This document shows positions 1 through 7,888 of a DNA stretch of 64,000 bases, in pieces. Origin of the DNA: Photobacterium rosenbergii (GTDB lineage Bacteria; Pseudomonadota; Gammaproteobacteria; Enterobacterales; Vibrionaceae); the NCBI RefSeq assembly GCF_003026455.1, contig NZ_PYMB01000002.1, positions 406,856-470,855 on the forward strand, given 5' to 3'. Under the pieces are notes generated by a model, which saw nothing but the letters and a program-made list of their open reading frames with translations, did not search any database and had not been told where the DNA came from. A program made the position numbers and the translations under genes. Position 1 is the stretch's first letter. Each line of letters starts with the position of its first letter.

Positions 1-364
1 ATACTTCCTGGCAGTGATTGAGCCCATTTAACAGAATAAGCTCGTACCTAAGCTGCCGTGTTTTGTCCTGTACTTTACCGAGTATGGAGTTGCGCTCGGC
101 GATGAGGTTAAACAGGCCGCACTTCCTCAATTCATAAGCATCAAGCAGATCTATACGAATATCTTCAATCGGCAATAAGAGTTCTCTCGGCTCAGGGAAT
201 GCCTCTATCTCATCGATATTGATCGTTGCTGGTGAGGTATCAAGGACATTTGCAAGCCTATCGTTATAAGTGTTGAAGCTGCGTTTGGCTGTATTGGGCT
301 CACACCCCGTAAGAGCTAAGAGGAGAATAAGGATTGTGAGTAAATGATGGGGCTTTGTATACAT
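1..364 (-). CDS. Putative lipoprotein (DUF3080-like), 3' part outside the window
   Basis: The first 121 codons of a minus-strand gene are visible; it runs out of the window at position 1. The ATG at 364-362 opens a lipoprotein signal: MYTKPHH, a hydrophobic run, then LALTGC, with the lipidated cysteine at about residue 21. After it comes a polar, leucine-rich region (for example RIDLLDAYELRKCGLFNLI). This resembles the DUF3080 family of Vibrionaceae lipoproteins as I remember it; the family call is from memory and moderate, while the lipobox is seen directly. No function is known. It lies downstream of norM on the same strand but is separated from it by a hairpin at 413-437. Confidence 0.65.
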   Translation of the reverse strand, partial: MYTKPHHLLTILILLLALTGCEPNTAKRSFNTYNDRLANVLDTSPATINIDEIEAFPEPRELLLPIEDIRIDLLDAYELRKCGLFNLIAERNSILGKVQDKTRQLRYELILLNGLNHCQEV

Positions 365-412
365 TAATTAGAACTTGTCACTGGCAGTATGATAAGTATA
401 CGCAGCAAAACA

Positions 413-437
413 AAAAGGCGACCATTGGCCGCCTTTA
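413..437 (-). terminator. Terminator-like hairpin downstream of norM
   Basis: AAAGGCG at 414-420 pairs with CGCCTTT at 430-436 around a 9-nt loop. Read on the minus strand it follows the norM stop and ends in a short run of T. It probably ends norM transcripts before the lipoprotein gene. Confidence 0.6.
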
Positions 438-464
438 ATTCTTGAACTTGCAAGGAAATTTAAC

Positions 465-1835
465 TTAGCGCAAAGACATCTGCAGTTGCGCGTCATCATC
501 TTGCTTCTGTACCCAGAACATCCTAGAGGCCAACATAAGTGCTGCAGCTGTTAGGCCGATAATGTTTCCGATCCAGAAGCCATGTGGGCCCATTGGGTCT
601 ACTATCCAATCTGTCATGCCGAGTATATAGCCAATCGGCAGGCCGAGGATCCAGTAGGCAATGAAGGTACGGATAAAGATGGCTCGCATGTCCTTGTAGC
701 CCCTTAGTGCACCTGCAGCAACCACCTGGATCGCATCAGTACACTGGTAGATGGCTGCCAAGAACAATAATTGTCCAGCAATCATGATTACTTCACGGTT
801 ATTGGTATACATCTCGGCAATAGGTTCGCGGAGTACAACCGTCATTACCGCTGTCATTGCTGCCGTGACAAAAGCCACAATCAAACCACAACGACTAGCA
901 ATTTTGGCTTCATTGAAGTCTTGTCGGCCAAGAAGGTGGCCAACTCGAATACTTAGCGCAGCACCTAAACTCATCGGGATCATAAAGATCAGCGACGAGA
1001 AGTTACTGGCGACCTGGTGGGCAGCCACTATGGTCGAGCCTAAGGGGGAAATCAGCAATGCAATAGCGGCAAACAGTGAGACTTCAAAGAAGATTGAAGC
1101 GGCTACTGGAAAGCCAAGCCGGAACAGGCGGATGACGGCTTTAATCTGCGGCTTCTGCCAGTGGTCGAAAATACCAACGCTACGCAGTTTTTTATTGTAG
1201 CGGATGTATATCAACATCGAGAAGAACATCAGCCAGTAGACAATCGCGGTTGCGACACCACAGCCGACACCCCCTAGAGCGGGCGCACCAAACTTGCCGT
1301 AAACAAAGATCCAGTTAAGTGGGATATTGCAAGCTAGGCCAATAAAACCGATAACCATAGCAGGCACTGTCATTGAAACCCCTTCGGTGAAGCTTTTCAG
1401 GGTTTGGAAGAACAGGAAACCCGGAACGGCAAACAAGACCGCATACAAGTAGCCCGTAGTTTTCTCTGCCAAAGCTTCTTCGACATCCATCATGTCAATC
1501 AGGGTGCCAGCGTTATACAACACCAAGATGATAGGAACAGAGATTAATGCGGCAAGCAGAAAGCCGTGCTGGACTTCAAACGGGATTTGATCACGTTTGC
1601 CAGACCCATTCAGGGTAGCAACAATAGGCACAAGGGCGATAAGCAGGCCAACGCCAAACAGGATCGCAGGTAGCCAGATACTGGCAGCAACTGATACGGC
1701 AGCCATATCTGTTGCACTGACGCCCCCCGCCATAACAGTATCGACAAACCCCATAGATGTTTGAGCAACAGAAGCAATCAGAACAGGGATAGCCAATTTT
1801 AGAAGGTGGCGTGTTTCACGCCGGTAGTTGTGCAC
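465..1835 (-). CDS. norM: Multidrug efflux MATE transporter NorM
   Basis: This is a 12-helix inner-membrane pump of the MATE family (NorM branch) that exports cationic drugs and fluoroquinolones in exchange for Na+ or H+. The N-terminal stretch LIASVAQTSMGFVDTVMAGG and the following AAVSVAASIWLPAILFGVG are typical of Vibrio NorM. The start was set at the GTG at 1835-1833 because GGAG lies a few bases upstream and the resulting 456 residues equal the usual NorM length. The frame stays open to a possible ATG-type start at 1904, but that extension has no resemblance to the family. Genes for ribE and a YniA-type kinase nearby match the Vibrio norM neighbourhood. Confidence 0.93.
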   Translation of the reverse strand: MHNYRRETRHLLKLAIPVLIASVAQTSMGFVDTVMAGGVSATDMAAVSVAASIWLPAILFGVGLLIALVPIVATLNGSGKRDQIPFEVQHGFLLAALISVPIILVLYNAGTLIDMMDVEEALAEKTTGYLYAVLFAVPGFLFFQTLKSFTEGVSMTVPAMVIGFIGLACNIPLNWIFVYGKFGAPALGGVGCGVATAIVYWLMFFSMLIYIRYNKKLRSVGIFDHWQKPQIKAVIRLFRLGFPVAASIFFEVSLFAAIALLISPLGSTIVAAHQVASNFSSLIFMIPMSLGAALSIRVGHLLGRQDFNEAKIASRCGLIVAFVTAAMTAVMTVVLREPIAEMYTNNREVIMIAGQLLFLAAIYQCTDAIQVVAAGALRGYKDMRAIFIRTFIAYWILGLPIGYILGMTDWIVDPMGPHGFWIGNIIGLTAAALMLASRMFWVQKQDDDAQLQMSLR

Positions 1836-1931
1836 GAAAGCGCTCCTGATTGAAGTAAAAATAACGCGGGAATTATAACGATTAGATAAAGCGACACAAT
1901 TCACATTGAGTAAAAAGAGGGTGTAGGGCGA

Positions 1932-3749
1932 TCAATCGTCTAACTCAATCACTGCTCTGTTCTTACCACCTAGCTTCGCCTCATAGAGTAACTTGTCAGC
2001 TACCGCATAGGATTTTTGTGGGTTGGCAGTACAGCGGCTTGCGCCAATACTGGTTGAGATAACCACCGATATCCCATCATTCCTGTACGGGGTTTGAGTA
2101 AGTGCCGTCAACAACGTCTGGGTGATGGCTTCAACCTCTTTGCGAGATAAGTCTGCTAACCATAACGCAAATTCTTCACCGCCAATGCGACCGAATAGAC
2201 ACTTTTCAGGTAAAACCGCCAGACAGGTTGCCGTGAAATGCTTGAGGATATTGTCTCCCTCAAGGTGCCCATAAGCATCATTGATGTGCTTAAAGTTATC
2301 GATATCTAAAATGAGTAGCCAGCCCCTGTGATAAATACACTTCTCATCAAGCTGTTGCCAGAAGTAACGCCTGTTTGCGATGCCCGTTAACGCATCGAAA
2401 TAGGCCATTTGCTGAAGCTTGGCATTGGCGGTACTGAGGGCTTGGGTACGCTCTTTGACTCGAGCTTCCAACTCTTGATTTTGCTGCGCCAATAGGGCGT
2501 TAAGGCGTTTGGTTTCTTGCTGCTGGCTATCAAGCTTGTGAATGGTGAGCTCAAGGTTGTGCTGCATTTTATTGAATGATTTGGCAAGAGTACCCAGATC
2601 GTCATCACGGGTAATGGCGATTTGGCTCCCCCAGCGTCCTTGACTGATTTGCTCTGCTGCCTGAGTCAGCGATTGAATCGGTGTGCGAATATGTCCTGCT
2701 GCTTTGCGGCCAAGTAAGATTGCAATGATCACCAAAATAATCGTGAGTAGAATAGCTACACGCTGCGCGGTCACCAATTCCGGGGCAAAGTCTGTCATCG
2801 GCGAATAAAAAGCAATTTTGACCAAATCACTTTTTGCTAGCGTGTAATCCGTGATAAAACCCGCCCATTCTTGCCCTTTGTGTTCGACCAGTAACAGGCT
2901 ATTTCCCTTGTTATGATCTTCATTTATCAATTTATTAAGAATAGGGGCTGTACTGTGGCTTATTTTTGTTAGGGCTCCGCCTTTAGGCTGATGGGACTCA
3001 GAAGTGCTGGCCAGGATGACTTGGTTCTTGTAAAACAAAACAACATCGCCATGTTCACTGAGCTTACTCTTGCTCAATTCTTGAATAACGGTATTGAGGG
3101 TCAAGTCCAGGCCCCATACGCCCAATAGCTTGCCGTTATCATCACGCTGGGCTTTGGAGAGGGTAATACCAAGCAACGAAGGGTCAAAGGCACCGGCGTA
3201 TATATTACTCCAGACAGGATAGGTCACCTTGGTTGCATTCTGGAACCATTGTTTGGTTCTGACATCGAAGTTAGCGGTTGAATTGATGAGCTCTCCCTTA
3301 CTGCCGAAATGGTCCGACTCAAAGTGATTCAATTGTCCCGCTTTCCCATTTTCAGTCTCTATCAGGAAATAGCGCTGATTGCCTTGATGCCCTGCTGAAA
3401 GTAGTCCGCCTTCCATATTACCAAAGTAGAAATAATCTATTTCGTCGTGATGGTTGAGTACATTGGTAATATGATGAAGCAAGGCAGTTCGGTCCTTAAC
3501 AACCTCACTCAACTCTGACTGGATGCGCTCTTGATGCTCATAGACTTTATTGGCATCGGTGAAGAATTCATCTAGGTGATTGATAACGGCTTGGCTTGCA
3601 TGCTGGTAAATATTTTCGATTGTGTGGTGGACAATCCTAACGGCACTTTGGTGCCACAGGAAGCCAATCGGCATTGCGGTTAGGACAACTAACAATGCTA
3701 ACAACACCTGTATGTGCCTGTTAAGATTATTTCTTAGGTGTGCAAGCAT
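1932..3749 (-). CDS. Diguanylate cyclase with Cache sensor, HAMP and GGDEF domains
   Basis: This is a 605-residue membrane signalling protein. An N-terminal transmembrane helix (about residues 13-32) precedes a large periplasmic double-Cache-like sensor region (about 40-325). A second helix (about 330-350) leads to a HAMP linker (IRTPIQSLTQAAEQISQGRW), a coiled coil rich in Q and E, and a GGDEF domain from about 440. The active-site loop reads GRIGGEEFAL (about 521-530), with DALTGIANRR and LDIDNFKHINDAYGH also present, so it should make c-di-GMP from GTP. The inhibitory I-site RxxD is replaced by PEKC, which suggests weak product inhibition. The ligand sensed is unknown. The gene is divergent from ribE. 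Confidence 0.9.
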   Translation of the reverse strand: MLAHLRNNLNRHIQVLLALLVVLTAMPIGFLWHQSAVRIVHHTIENIYQHASQAVINHLDEFFTDANKVYEHQERIQSELSEVVKDRTALLHHITNVLNHHDEIDYFYFGNMEGGLLSAGHQGNQRYFLIETENGKAGQLNHFESDHFGSKGELINSTANFDVRTKQWFQNATKVTYPVWSNIYAGAFDPSLLGITLSKAQRDDNGKLLGVWGLDLTLNTVIQELSKSKLSEHGDVVLFYKNQVILASTSESHQPKGGALTKISHSTAPILNKLINEDHNKGNSLLLVEHKGQEWAGFITDYTLAKSDLVKIAFYSPMTDFAPELVTAQRVAILLTIILVIIAILLGRKAAGHIRTPIQSLTQAAEQISQGRWGSQIAITRDDDLGTLAKSFNKMQHNLELTIHKLDSQQQETKRLNALLAQQNQELEARVKERTQALSTANAKLQQMAYFDALTGIANRRYFWQQLDEKCIYHRGWLLILDIDNFKHINDAYGHLEGDNILKHFTATCLAVLPEKCLFGRIGGEEFALWLADLSRKEVEAITQTLLTALTQTPYRNDGISVVISTSIGASRCTANPQKSYAVADKLLYEAKLGGKNRAVIELDD

Positions 3750-3897
3750 GTTGAGTCCAATACAGTACGGGCTTCAAGAAATGGGTAAATATGTGCTGAG
3801 GATATAGGGTTAAACCTAAGAGTGCAATTTGGCTTGCTTTTTACCGAGACAATTTATTGCTAACATGCTGAAAGTTAGCTTATCCGCAGGAGTTGTT

Positions 3898-4512
3898 ATG
3901 TTTACCGGAATTGTACAGGGCACCGCAGAAGTTATTGCGATTGAGAAGAAACAAGCGTTCCAAACCCACGTTGTCCGTCTATTTGGCAAGATGCGCGAAG
4001 GTTTAGAAATTGGTGCCTCTGTGGCGCATAACGGCTGCTGTTTAACGGTGACCCAACTTGAGGGTGACAATGTTTCATTCGACTTGATGCAAGAGACCCT
4101 AGCTGTCACAAACTTAGGTGAGCTAAATGTTGGCGATAAGGTGAACATTGAGCGAGCTGCAAAGTTTGGTGATGAGATTGGTGGCCACTCTATGTCCGGT
4201 CATATCAATGCTGTCACGCAGATTGTTGATATCGAAGTCTCGCCAAATAATACGACGATTTGGTTCAACATCCCTGAATCATACAATAAATATATTTTGC
4301 GTAAGGGTTATATAGGTTTGGATGGTTGTTCACTGACCATTGGGACTGTGGAAAAAGAGCGTTTTTGTGTCCACCTAATTCCTGAAACTTTGCAAAGAAC
4401 CTTATTTGGCGCTAAGCAAGTCGGCGCTCAAGTTAATATTGAAATCGACCCACAAACACAAGCCATTGTTGATACTGTTGAAAGGGTATTGGCAGAAAAG
4501 GGCCTAGAATAA
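3898..4512 (+). CDS. ribE: Riboflavin synthase (alpha subunit)
   Basis: The enzyme dismutates two molecules of 6,7-dimethyl-8-ribityllumazine into riboflavin and a pyrimidinedione, the last step of riboflavin synthesis in the cytoplasm. The 204 residues contain two lumazine-binding repeats. The first begins MFTGIVQG and has NGCCLTV and [15 protein letters not shown] signatures ([12 protein letters not shown]). The second carries [10 protein letters not shown] and LIPETLQRT. The start at 3898 was chosen because MFTGIVQ is the invariant N-terminus and GCAGGAG precedes it at good distance; the frame is open further upstream but not conserved. It is monocistronic and ends at a strong terminator. 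I see no FMN riboswitch upstream. Confidence 0.97.
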   Translation: MFTGIVQGTAEVIAIEKKQAFQTHVVRLFGKMREGLEIGASVAHNGCCLTVTQLEGDNVSFDLMQETLAVTNLGELNVGDKVNIERAAKFGDEIGGHSMSGHINAVTQIVDIEVSPNNTTIWFNIPESYNKYILRKGYIGLDGCSLTIGTVEKERFCVHLIPETLQRTLFGAKQVGAQVNIEIDPQTQAIVDTVERVLAEKGLE

Positions 4513-4547
4513 ACCAACAGATTTAGAGCGCAGTGATTCAAATAATG

Positions 4548-4582
4548 AAAACCCCTACATATTTGTAGGGGTTTTTGTTTTT
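4548..4582 (+). terminator. Rho-independent terminator of ribE
   Basis: AACCCCTAC pairs with GTAGGGGTT around a short A/T loop, followed by TTTGTTTTTTT. The stem arms are at about 4549-4558 and 4565-4573. Confidence 0.9.
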
Positions 4583-4619
4583 TTGATGTTGGTGATAATT
4601 GAACATCAATATTCAGATA

Positions 4620-4823
4620 TTAAAAAATTTGCTCATCATCAGCATCGACATACAAATTGATGGTTTTATGTAACTCATCAACTTGCATATTTAGATGAAT
4701 GGCATGGCAACAGGCAGGGCAGTCATCATAAAACTCTTGGCTACCCGCACTGGCATCAAGGGTGATAGGGATGTTGTGGCCGCAATGTGGGCATACCACT
4801 ATCTGCTCTGAAAAATTCTTCAT
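4620..4823 (-). CDS. CPXCG motif-containing cysteine-rich zinc-ribbon protein
   Basis: This is a 67-residue cytoplasmic protein. It carries CPHCG at residues 11-15 and CPACC at about 36-40, two cysteine pairs that should form a small zinc ribbon, followed by an acidic tail. That pattern fits the CPXCG cysteine-rich family (PF14255), short gammaproteobacterial proteins of unknown function. A Shine-Dalgarno-like AAGGAG lies just upstream of the ATG at 4823. It stands alone, convergent with ribE across the ribE terminator. Confidence 0.85.
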   Translation of the reverse strand: MKNFSEQIVVCPHCGHNIPITLDASAGSQEFYDDCPACCHAIHLNMQVDELHKTINLYVDADDEQIF

Positions 4824-5277
4824 AGTGTACTCCTTGCAAACTTATGACAAGAATTAGCATCCAATTTGCAATAATTCTCAAGAACACGACCGGTTCAGTT
4901 CAATGATTTAACTTTAGCGTTAAGCGTTCGTTTTCGCCTCAAATTAACTATAAAGTTTGAAGTGATAGAAAAAACTGAAAAAGAAGTCACAGTCAGCGAT
5001 TAGAACCAGAAAAAAGGGTAGACGTTTAAATTTTTGTTTATATTAATAAATTAAAACGTAGGTCAAAGTTGGAACATTTTTGCTGTGAATGTGTGAGGTA
5101 AAAAGGTGCAAAAAATATGATGGTTTTATTGGCGCCTTTTTAAAAATATAACCTTACTCAGTAGATGCGAGAAGTTGCTTATTTACTTCGAGTAACGAGT
5201 TAAGTTTGTGATCAGCAATGGCCCAGATAAGGTGAATGATCGACAAGCTGTTCCATGGTTTGGGGGTAAAAACGCAA
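4824..5277. other. Intergenic region without a clear gene
   Basis: About 450 AT-rich bases separate the CPXCG gene from the kinase gene. I see no convincing coding sequence. The one structure is an imperfect hairpin at 5100-5141: AAAAAGGTGC pairs with GCGCCTTTTT, with one G-T wobble and a 22-nt loop. It could terminate a transcript in either direction, but no annotated gene ends there. Confidence 0.5.
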
Positions 5278-5299
5278 ACCGGAGCTAGGTTGCTCCGGT
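5278..5299 (-). terminator. Hairpin downstream of the fructosamine-kinase-like gene
   Basis: A perfect 8-bp stem, ACCGGAGC with GCTCCGGT, encloses a 6-nt loop. On the minus strand it is followed by TTTGCGTTTTTA, a moderate U-tract. It lies about 50 bases after the stop of the gene at 5347-6210. Confidence 0.7.
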
Positions 5300-5346
5300 A
5301 TTGAAGGGTTCAATTTTCACATAAATGATGAGCGGCTGAAATACGC

Positions 5347-6210
5347 TTATTTCAGCCCGAGTTTGTCCATCATTTGCTCAGCTTGGGTGATGTAACTGCC
5401 ACCAAATAAATTGCAATGATTAAGCACGTGGTAGAGGTTGTAGAGATCTTTACGTTCCTCGTAACCATCGTCCAGCGGCCAGACGGACTGGTAACCTTCA
5501 TAGAAACTAGGTGGGAAACCACCAAACAGCTCGGTCATGGCGATATCACACTCGCGATCGCCCCAGTAACTGGCAGGATCAAAAATGATCGGCCCGGTTA
5601 CAGTGAGGGCGGTATTGCCGTGCCAAAGATCACCGTGGAGCAATGATGGTTTAGGCTGGTGGTGGACAAGAAGATCGATAACCTTACCTGTGATCGTGTC
5701 AATGTTGCCAAAGTCGATCCCTTTTTCTGAGCAGAGCTGCAATTGCCATGCAATACGCTGCTCGGCAAAGAAACGGCACCATTTGCGCCGCCACTGGTTG
5801 GGTTGCGGGGTCCTGCCCACATAGTTGTCGAGATCAAACCCGTACTCACCTTGATCGCCCCAAGCGTGCATTCTTGCCAACTGTTCGCCAAGTGTATAAG
5901 CCGATTGGTTATCAATCACTTTGGTTGGTAAGTAGTTGAGTATGATAAAAGCACGGTCTTTGGTCGCACCAAGGTGGATGAACTGAGGCACCTGAATGCA
6001 GTCAGTTTCGTTGAGCATTCTCAAGCTTTCGGCTTCTGTTTCGAACATCACAAGCCGTTCGCGGTCATTGAGCTTGACGAAGTAGCGCTCGCTTTCGTCG
6101 CCGATGCAGTAGCATTCATTAATGTCACCGCCTTCAAGCACTTCCTTTTCGCTGATTTTGAATGGTCTATCCAATACCTCAGAAAGTTGGTGAGAAATTG
6201 CTTGCCACAT
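5347..6210 (-). CDS. Fructosamine kinase family protein (YniA-like)
   Basis: This cytoplasmic kinase-fold protein of 287 residues matches E. coli YniA over its whole length, from MWQAIS to the C-terminus. Visible features are the catalytic loop LLHGDLWHGN, the metal-binding IFDPASYWGDRECDIAM and the family signature FFAEQRIAWQLQLC. Fructosamine-3-kinase relatives phosphorylate ketosamines on glycated proteins or free sugar adducts, which then decompose. The exact bacterial substrate is not established. The start at the ATG at 6210 was chosen over a GTG at 6222 because GGAGGA lies five to ten bases upstream of the ATG and MWQAIS is the family N-terminus. Confidence 0.9.
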   Translation of the reverse strand: MWQAISHQLSEVLDRPFKISEKEVLEGGDINECYCIGDESERYFVKLNDRERLVMFETEAESLRMLNETDCIQVPQFIHLGATKDRAFIILNYLPTKVIDNQSAYTLGEQLARMHAWGDQGEYGFDLDNYVGRTPQPNQWRRKWCRFFAEQRIAWQLQLCSEKGIDFGNIDTITGKVIDLLVHHQPKPSLLHGDLWHGNTALTVTGPIIFDPASYWGDRECDIAMTELFGGFPPSFYEGYQSVWPLDDGYEERKDLYNLYHVLNHCNLFGGSYITQAEQMMDKLGLK

Positions 6211-6440
6211 AGCATCCTCCACGAAACATCAATATCCAGTTAGGCTCGTTGCCTCTCAACATAGTAGTCTATTTATTGAGCTAATAACTGGGTATTTATC
6301 AAGGTTTTAAAGTTTGATGGCTAAATCGAGACATATGAATCTTTGATTAATTTTCTTTTTCCCAAATTAAAAGACCAGTTTGTTGCCGTTGGAGGCAGCA
6401 AATGAGAAGCGCTTGATGGTACTTACTCTTGTATTACCTC

Positions 6441-7337
6441 TTATTCATTGAGGGATTGGCCTGTGTACATAAGGTACTCAACACAAAGGGAATAGAACGC
6501 ATCAGCCTGGGGCGAAATGGTACGGTCAGCTAAGCGGAATATGCCGATGTCGCGCTTGAGTGGGGGATCGATCAATGGCCGCCATACCAACTTGGTTTCG
6601 TTGGTTGGAAAAGCTAATTTAGGCAGTGTGGTGATTCCTATCCCTAGCTCGAGTACCGAAAATAACGAGGTGATGTTTTCAACCGAATAGAGGGCTTTCT
6701 CACTGAGCACCCTTGCAGGCGTTGGTTCTAACAGGCTACAAGTCCCGTTGCGGATGAAGGGCTGCTTGAGCAGCGTTTCCCAGTTGACCCCCTGTTCGCA
6801 CTCTGCCAAAGGATTATCTTGAAGGCAGACCACACCAAGGGGATCAGACAGTAGAGGAGTGAAAGAAATAGCATCGTCTTCAAGCTGTGAGCAATTGCCT
6901 AAGGCTAAATCCACTTCACCTGCTAGTAACCGGGCCTCAACGCCTGCGGCATTATCATCTATTAGGCTGACCTCTACCTTAGGATAGCGCTCGCAAAAGG
7001 CGGCTAATACGCTTGGAATGAGCTTAGCGGCTACCGAAGGGACACAGGCAATCCTCACTTTCCCTTGCTGGCCAGATGCGATGGCTCTCAAGTCATTATC
7101 CAAATCGTGATAAATACTGATAAATTGGGTGACTTTCGGGTAGCAGACTTTGCCAAATGGAGTGAGCTGCGCTTTATGCCCGGTTTCAAATAGCGCTTGC
7201 CCTAAAGTGCGTTCCAACTCTTTCACTGACGTTGACAGTGCAGCCTGTGAACGGTTCGCGCGTTTTGCCGCTGCTCTGAACCCACCTTCTTCGACCACCA
7301 TCACAAAATGAATCATTTGCTGAAGCTTAATTGCCAT
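6441..7337 (-). CDS. LysR-family transcriptional regulator, divergent from the dipeptidase/BCCT operon
   Basis: This is a 298-residue LysR-type regulator. The N-terminal winged helix-turn-helix (residues 1-60, with GGFRAAAKRANRSQAALSTS as the recognition part) is followed by a two-lobed ligand-binding domain from about residue 88 (GKVRIACVPSVAAKLIPSVL). It diverges from the gene at 7492, with 154 bases between the two starts, so it most likely controls the Rid-aldehyde dehydrogenase-dipeptidase-BCCT gene set in response to a pathway metabolite. The ATG at 7337 follows AGGAGG with good spacing. The inducer cannot be told from the sequence. Confidence 0.9.
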   Translation of the reverse strand: MAIKLQQMIHFVMVVEEGGFRAAAKRANRSQAALSTSVKELERTLGQALFETGHKAQLTPFGKVCYPKVTQFISIYHDLDNDLRAIASGQQGKVRIACVPSVAAKLIPSVLAAFCERYPKVEVSLIDDNAAGVEARLLAGEVDLALGNCSQLEDDAISFTPLLSDPLGVVCLQDNPLAECEQGVNWETLLKQPFIRNGTCSLLEPTPARVLSEKALYSVENITSLFSVLELGIGITTLPKLAFPTNETKLVWRPLIDPPLKRDIGIFRLADRTISPQADAFYSLCVEYLMYTGQSLNE

Positions 7338-7395
7338 TGCTACCTCCTTGTGAGCCCTTTATCCATCATGCCTGAACTCAAGTGTTAAATAAAAT

Positions 7396-7408
7396 TTATC
7401 AATTGTAA
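7396..7408. promoter_or_regulatory. Possible LysR-type box in the divergent promoter region
   Basis: TTATCAATTGTAA fits the T-N11-A pattern of LysR-type operators with an imperfect dyad around CAATTG. It lies between the regulator gene and the gene at 7492. The motif is degenerate and common, so this is only a candidate. Confidence 0.3.
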
Positions 7409-7491
7409 AAAATTAACCGTTAGATATATCAGTACAGCTAGTGCATGATTTAACCAACTTGAAACATCTTGATTACAAAGTGGAGTTGAGC

Positions 7492-7884
7492 GTGAGCCTT
7501 CAAGAAAATAAGCAAGCTGTTAAAACCTCTCTATTTGCATCGAAAGCCCCTCTTGAGTGGGCAATCACCCATAACGGAACGCTTTACACCGCGCAGATCC
7601 CTATCGACCAAAACGGGGGGGTGGTGGAAGGCGGTATCGAAGCACAGACCCGCAAAACGTTGGACAACCTTGTTCATACCTTGGAATGCGCAGGTGAATC
7701 GCTGGATTCCGTCTTGCAGGTACTGATTTATGTCACCGATAGAGAGTACCTTGCTACCGTCAACAAGGTTTACGCTGAGTACTTCAATGCCCCATACCCA
7801 AATCGTGCTGCCATGGTAGTTGCGGGTTTAGCACGGGAAGAAATGTTAGTTGAGCTAGTGGTTTATGCCGCGGTGAAGGAATAA
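7492..7884 (+). CDS. Rid family (YjgF/YER057c/UK114) protein
   Basis: This small cytoplasmic protein of 130 residues is of the Rid family, whose best-known members hydrolyse reactive enamine/imine intermediates to keto acids and ammonia. The fold signatures TLDNLVHTLECAGESLDSVLQV and PYPNRAAMVVAGLA, read in pieces, are present, including the conserved arginine before AAM. The glutamate of the RidA motif near the C-terminus appears replaced (VELVVYAA). This points to a non-RidA subgroup specialised to a pathway. The GTG at 7492 was chosen for its GGAG at 7482-7485 and family-like length; the frame is also open from a GTG at 7441. It is the first gene of the set and ends 4 bases before the aldehyde dehydrogenase gene. 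Confidence 0.85.
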   Translation: MSLQENKQAVKTSLFASKAPLEWAITHNGTLYTAQIPIDQNGGVVEGGIEAQTRKTLDNLVHTLECAGESLDSVLQVLIYVTDREYLATVNKVYAEYFNAPYPNRAAMVVAGLAREEMLVELVVYAAVKE

Positions 7885-7888
7885 GGAA

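Noticed and set aside
3750-3897. FMN riboswitch upstream of ribE
   Set aside because: The gap is short and lacks the conserved RFN core; nothing in it folds like the element.
5158-5300. Minus-strand open frame ending LEVNKQLLASTE in the gap before the kinase gene
   Set aside because: It has no ATG or GTG start, overlaps the kinase terminator, and I recognise no family. It could be a decayed coding remnant, but the evidence is too thin.
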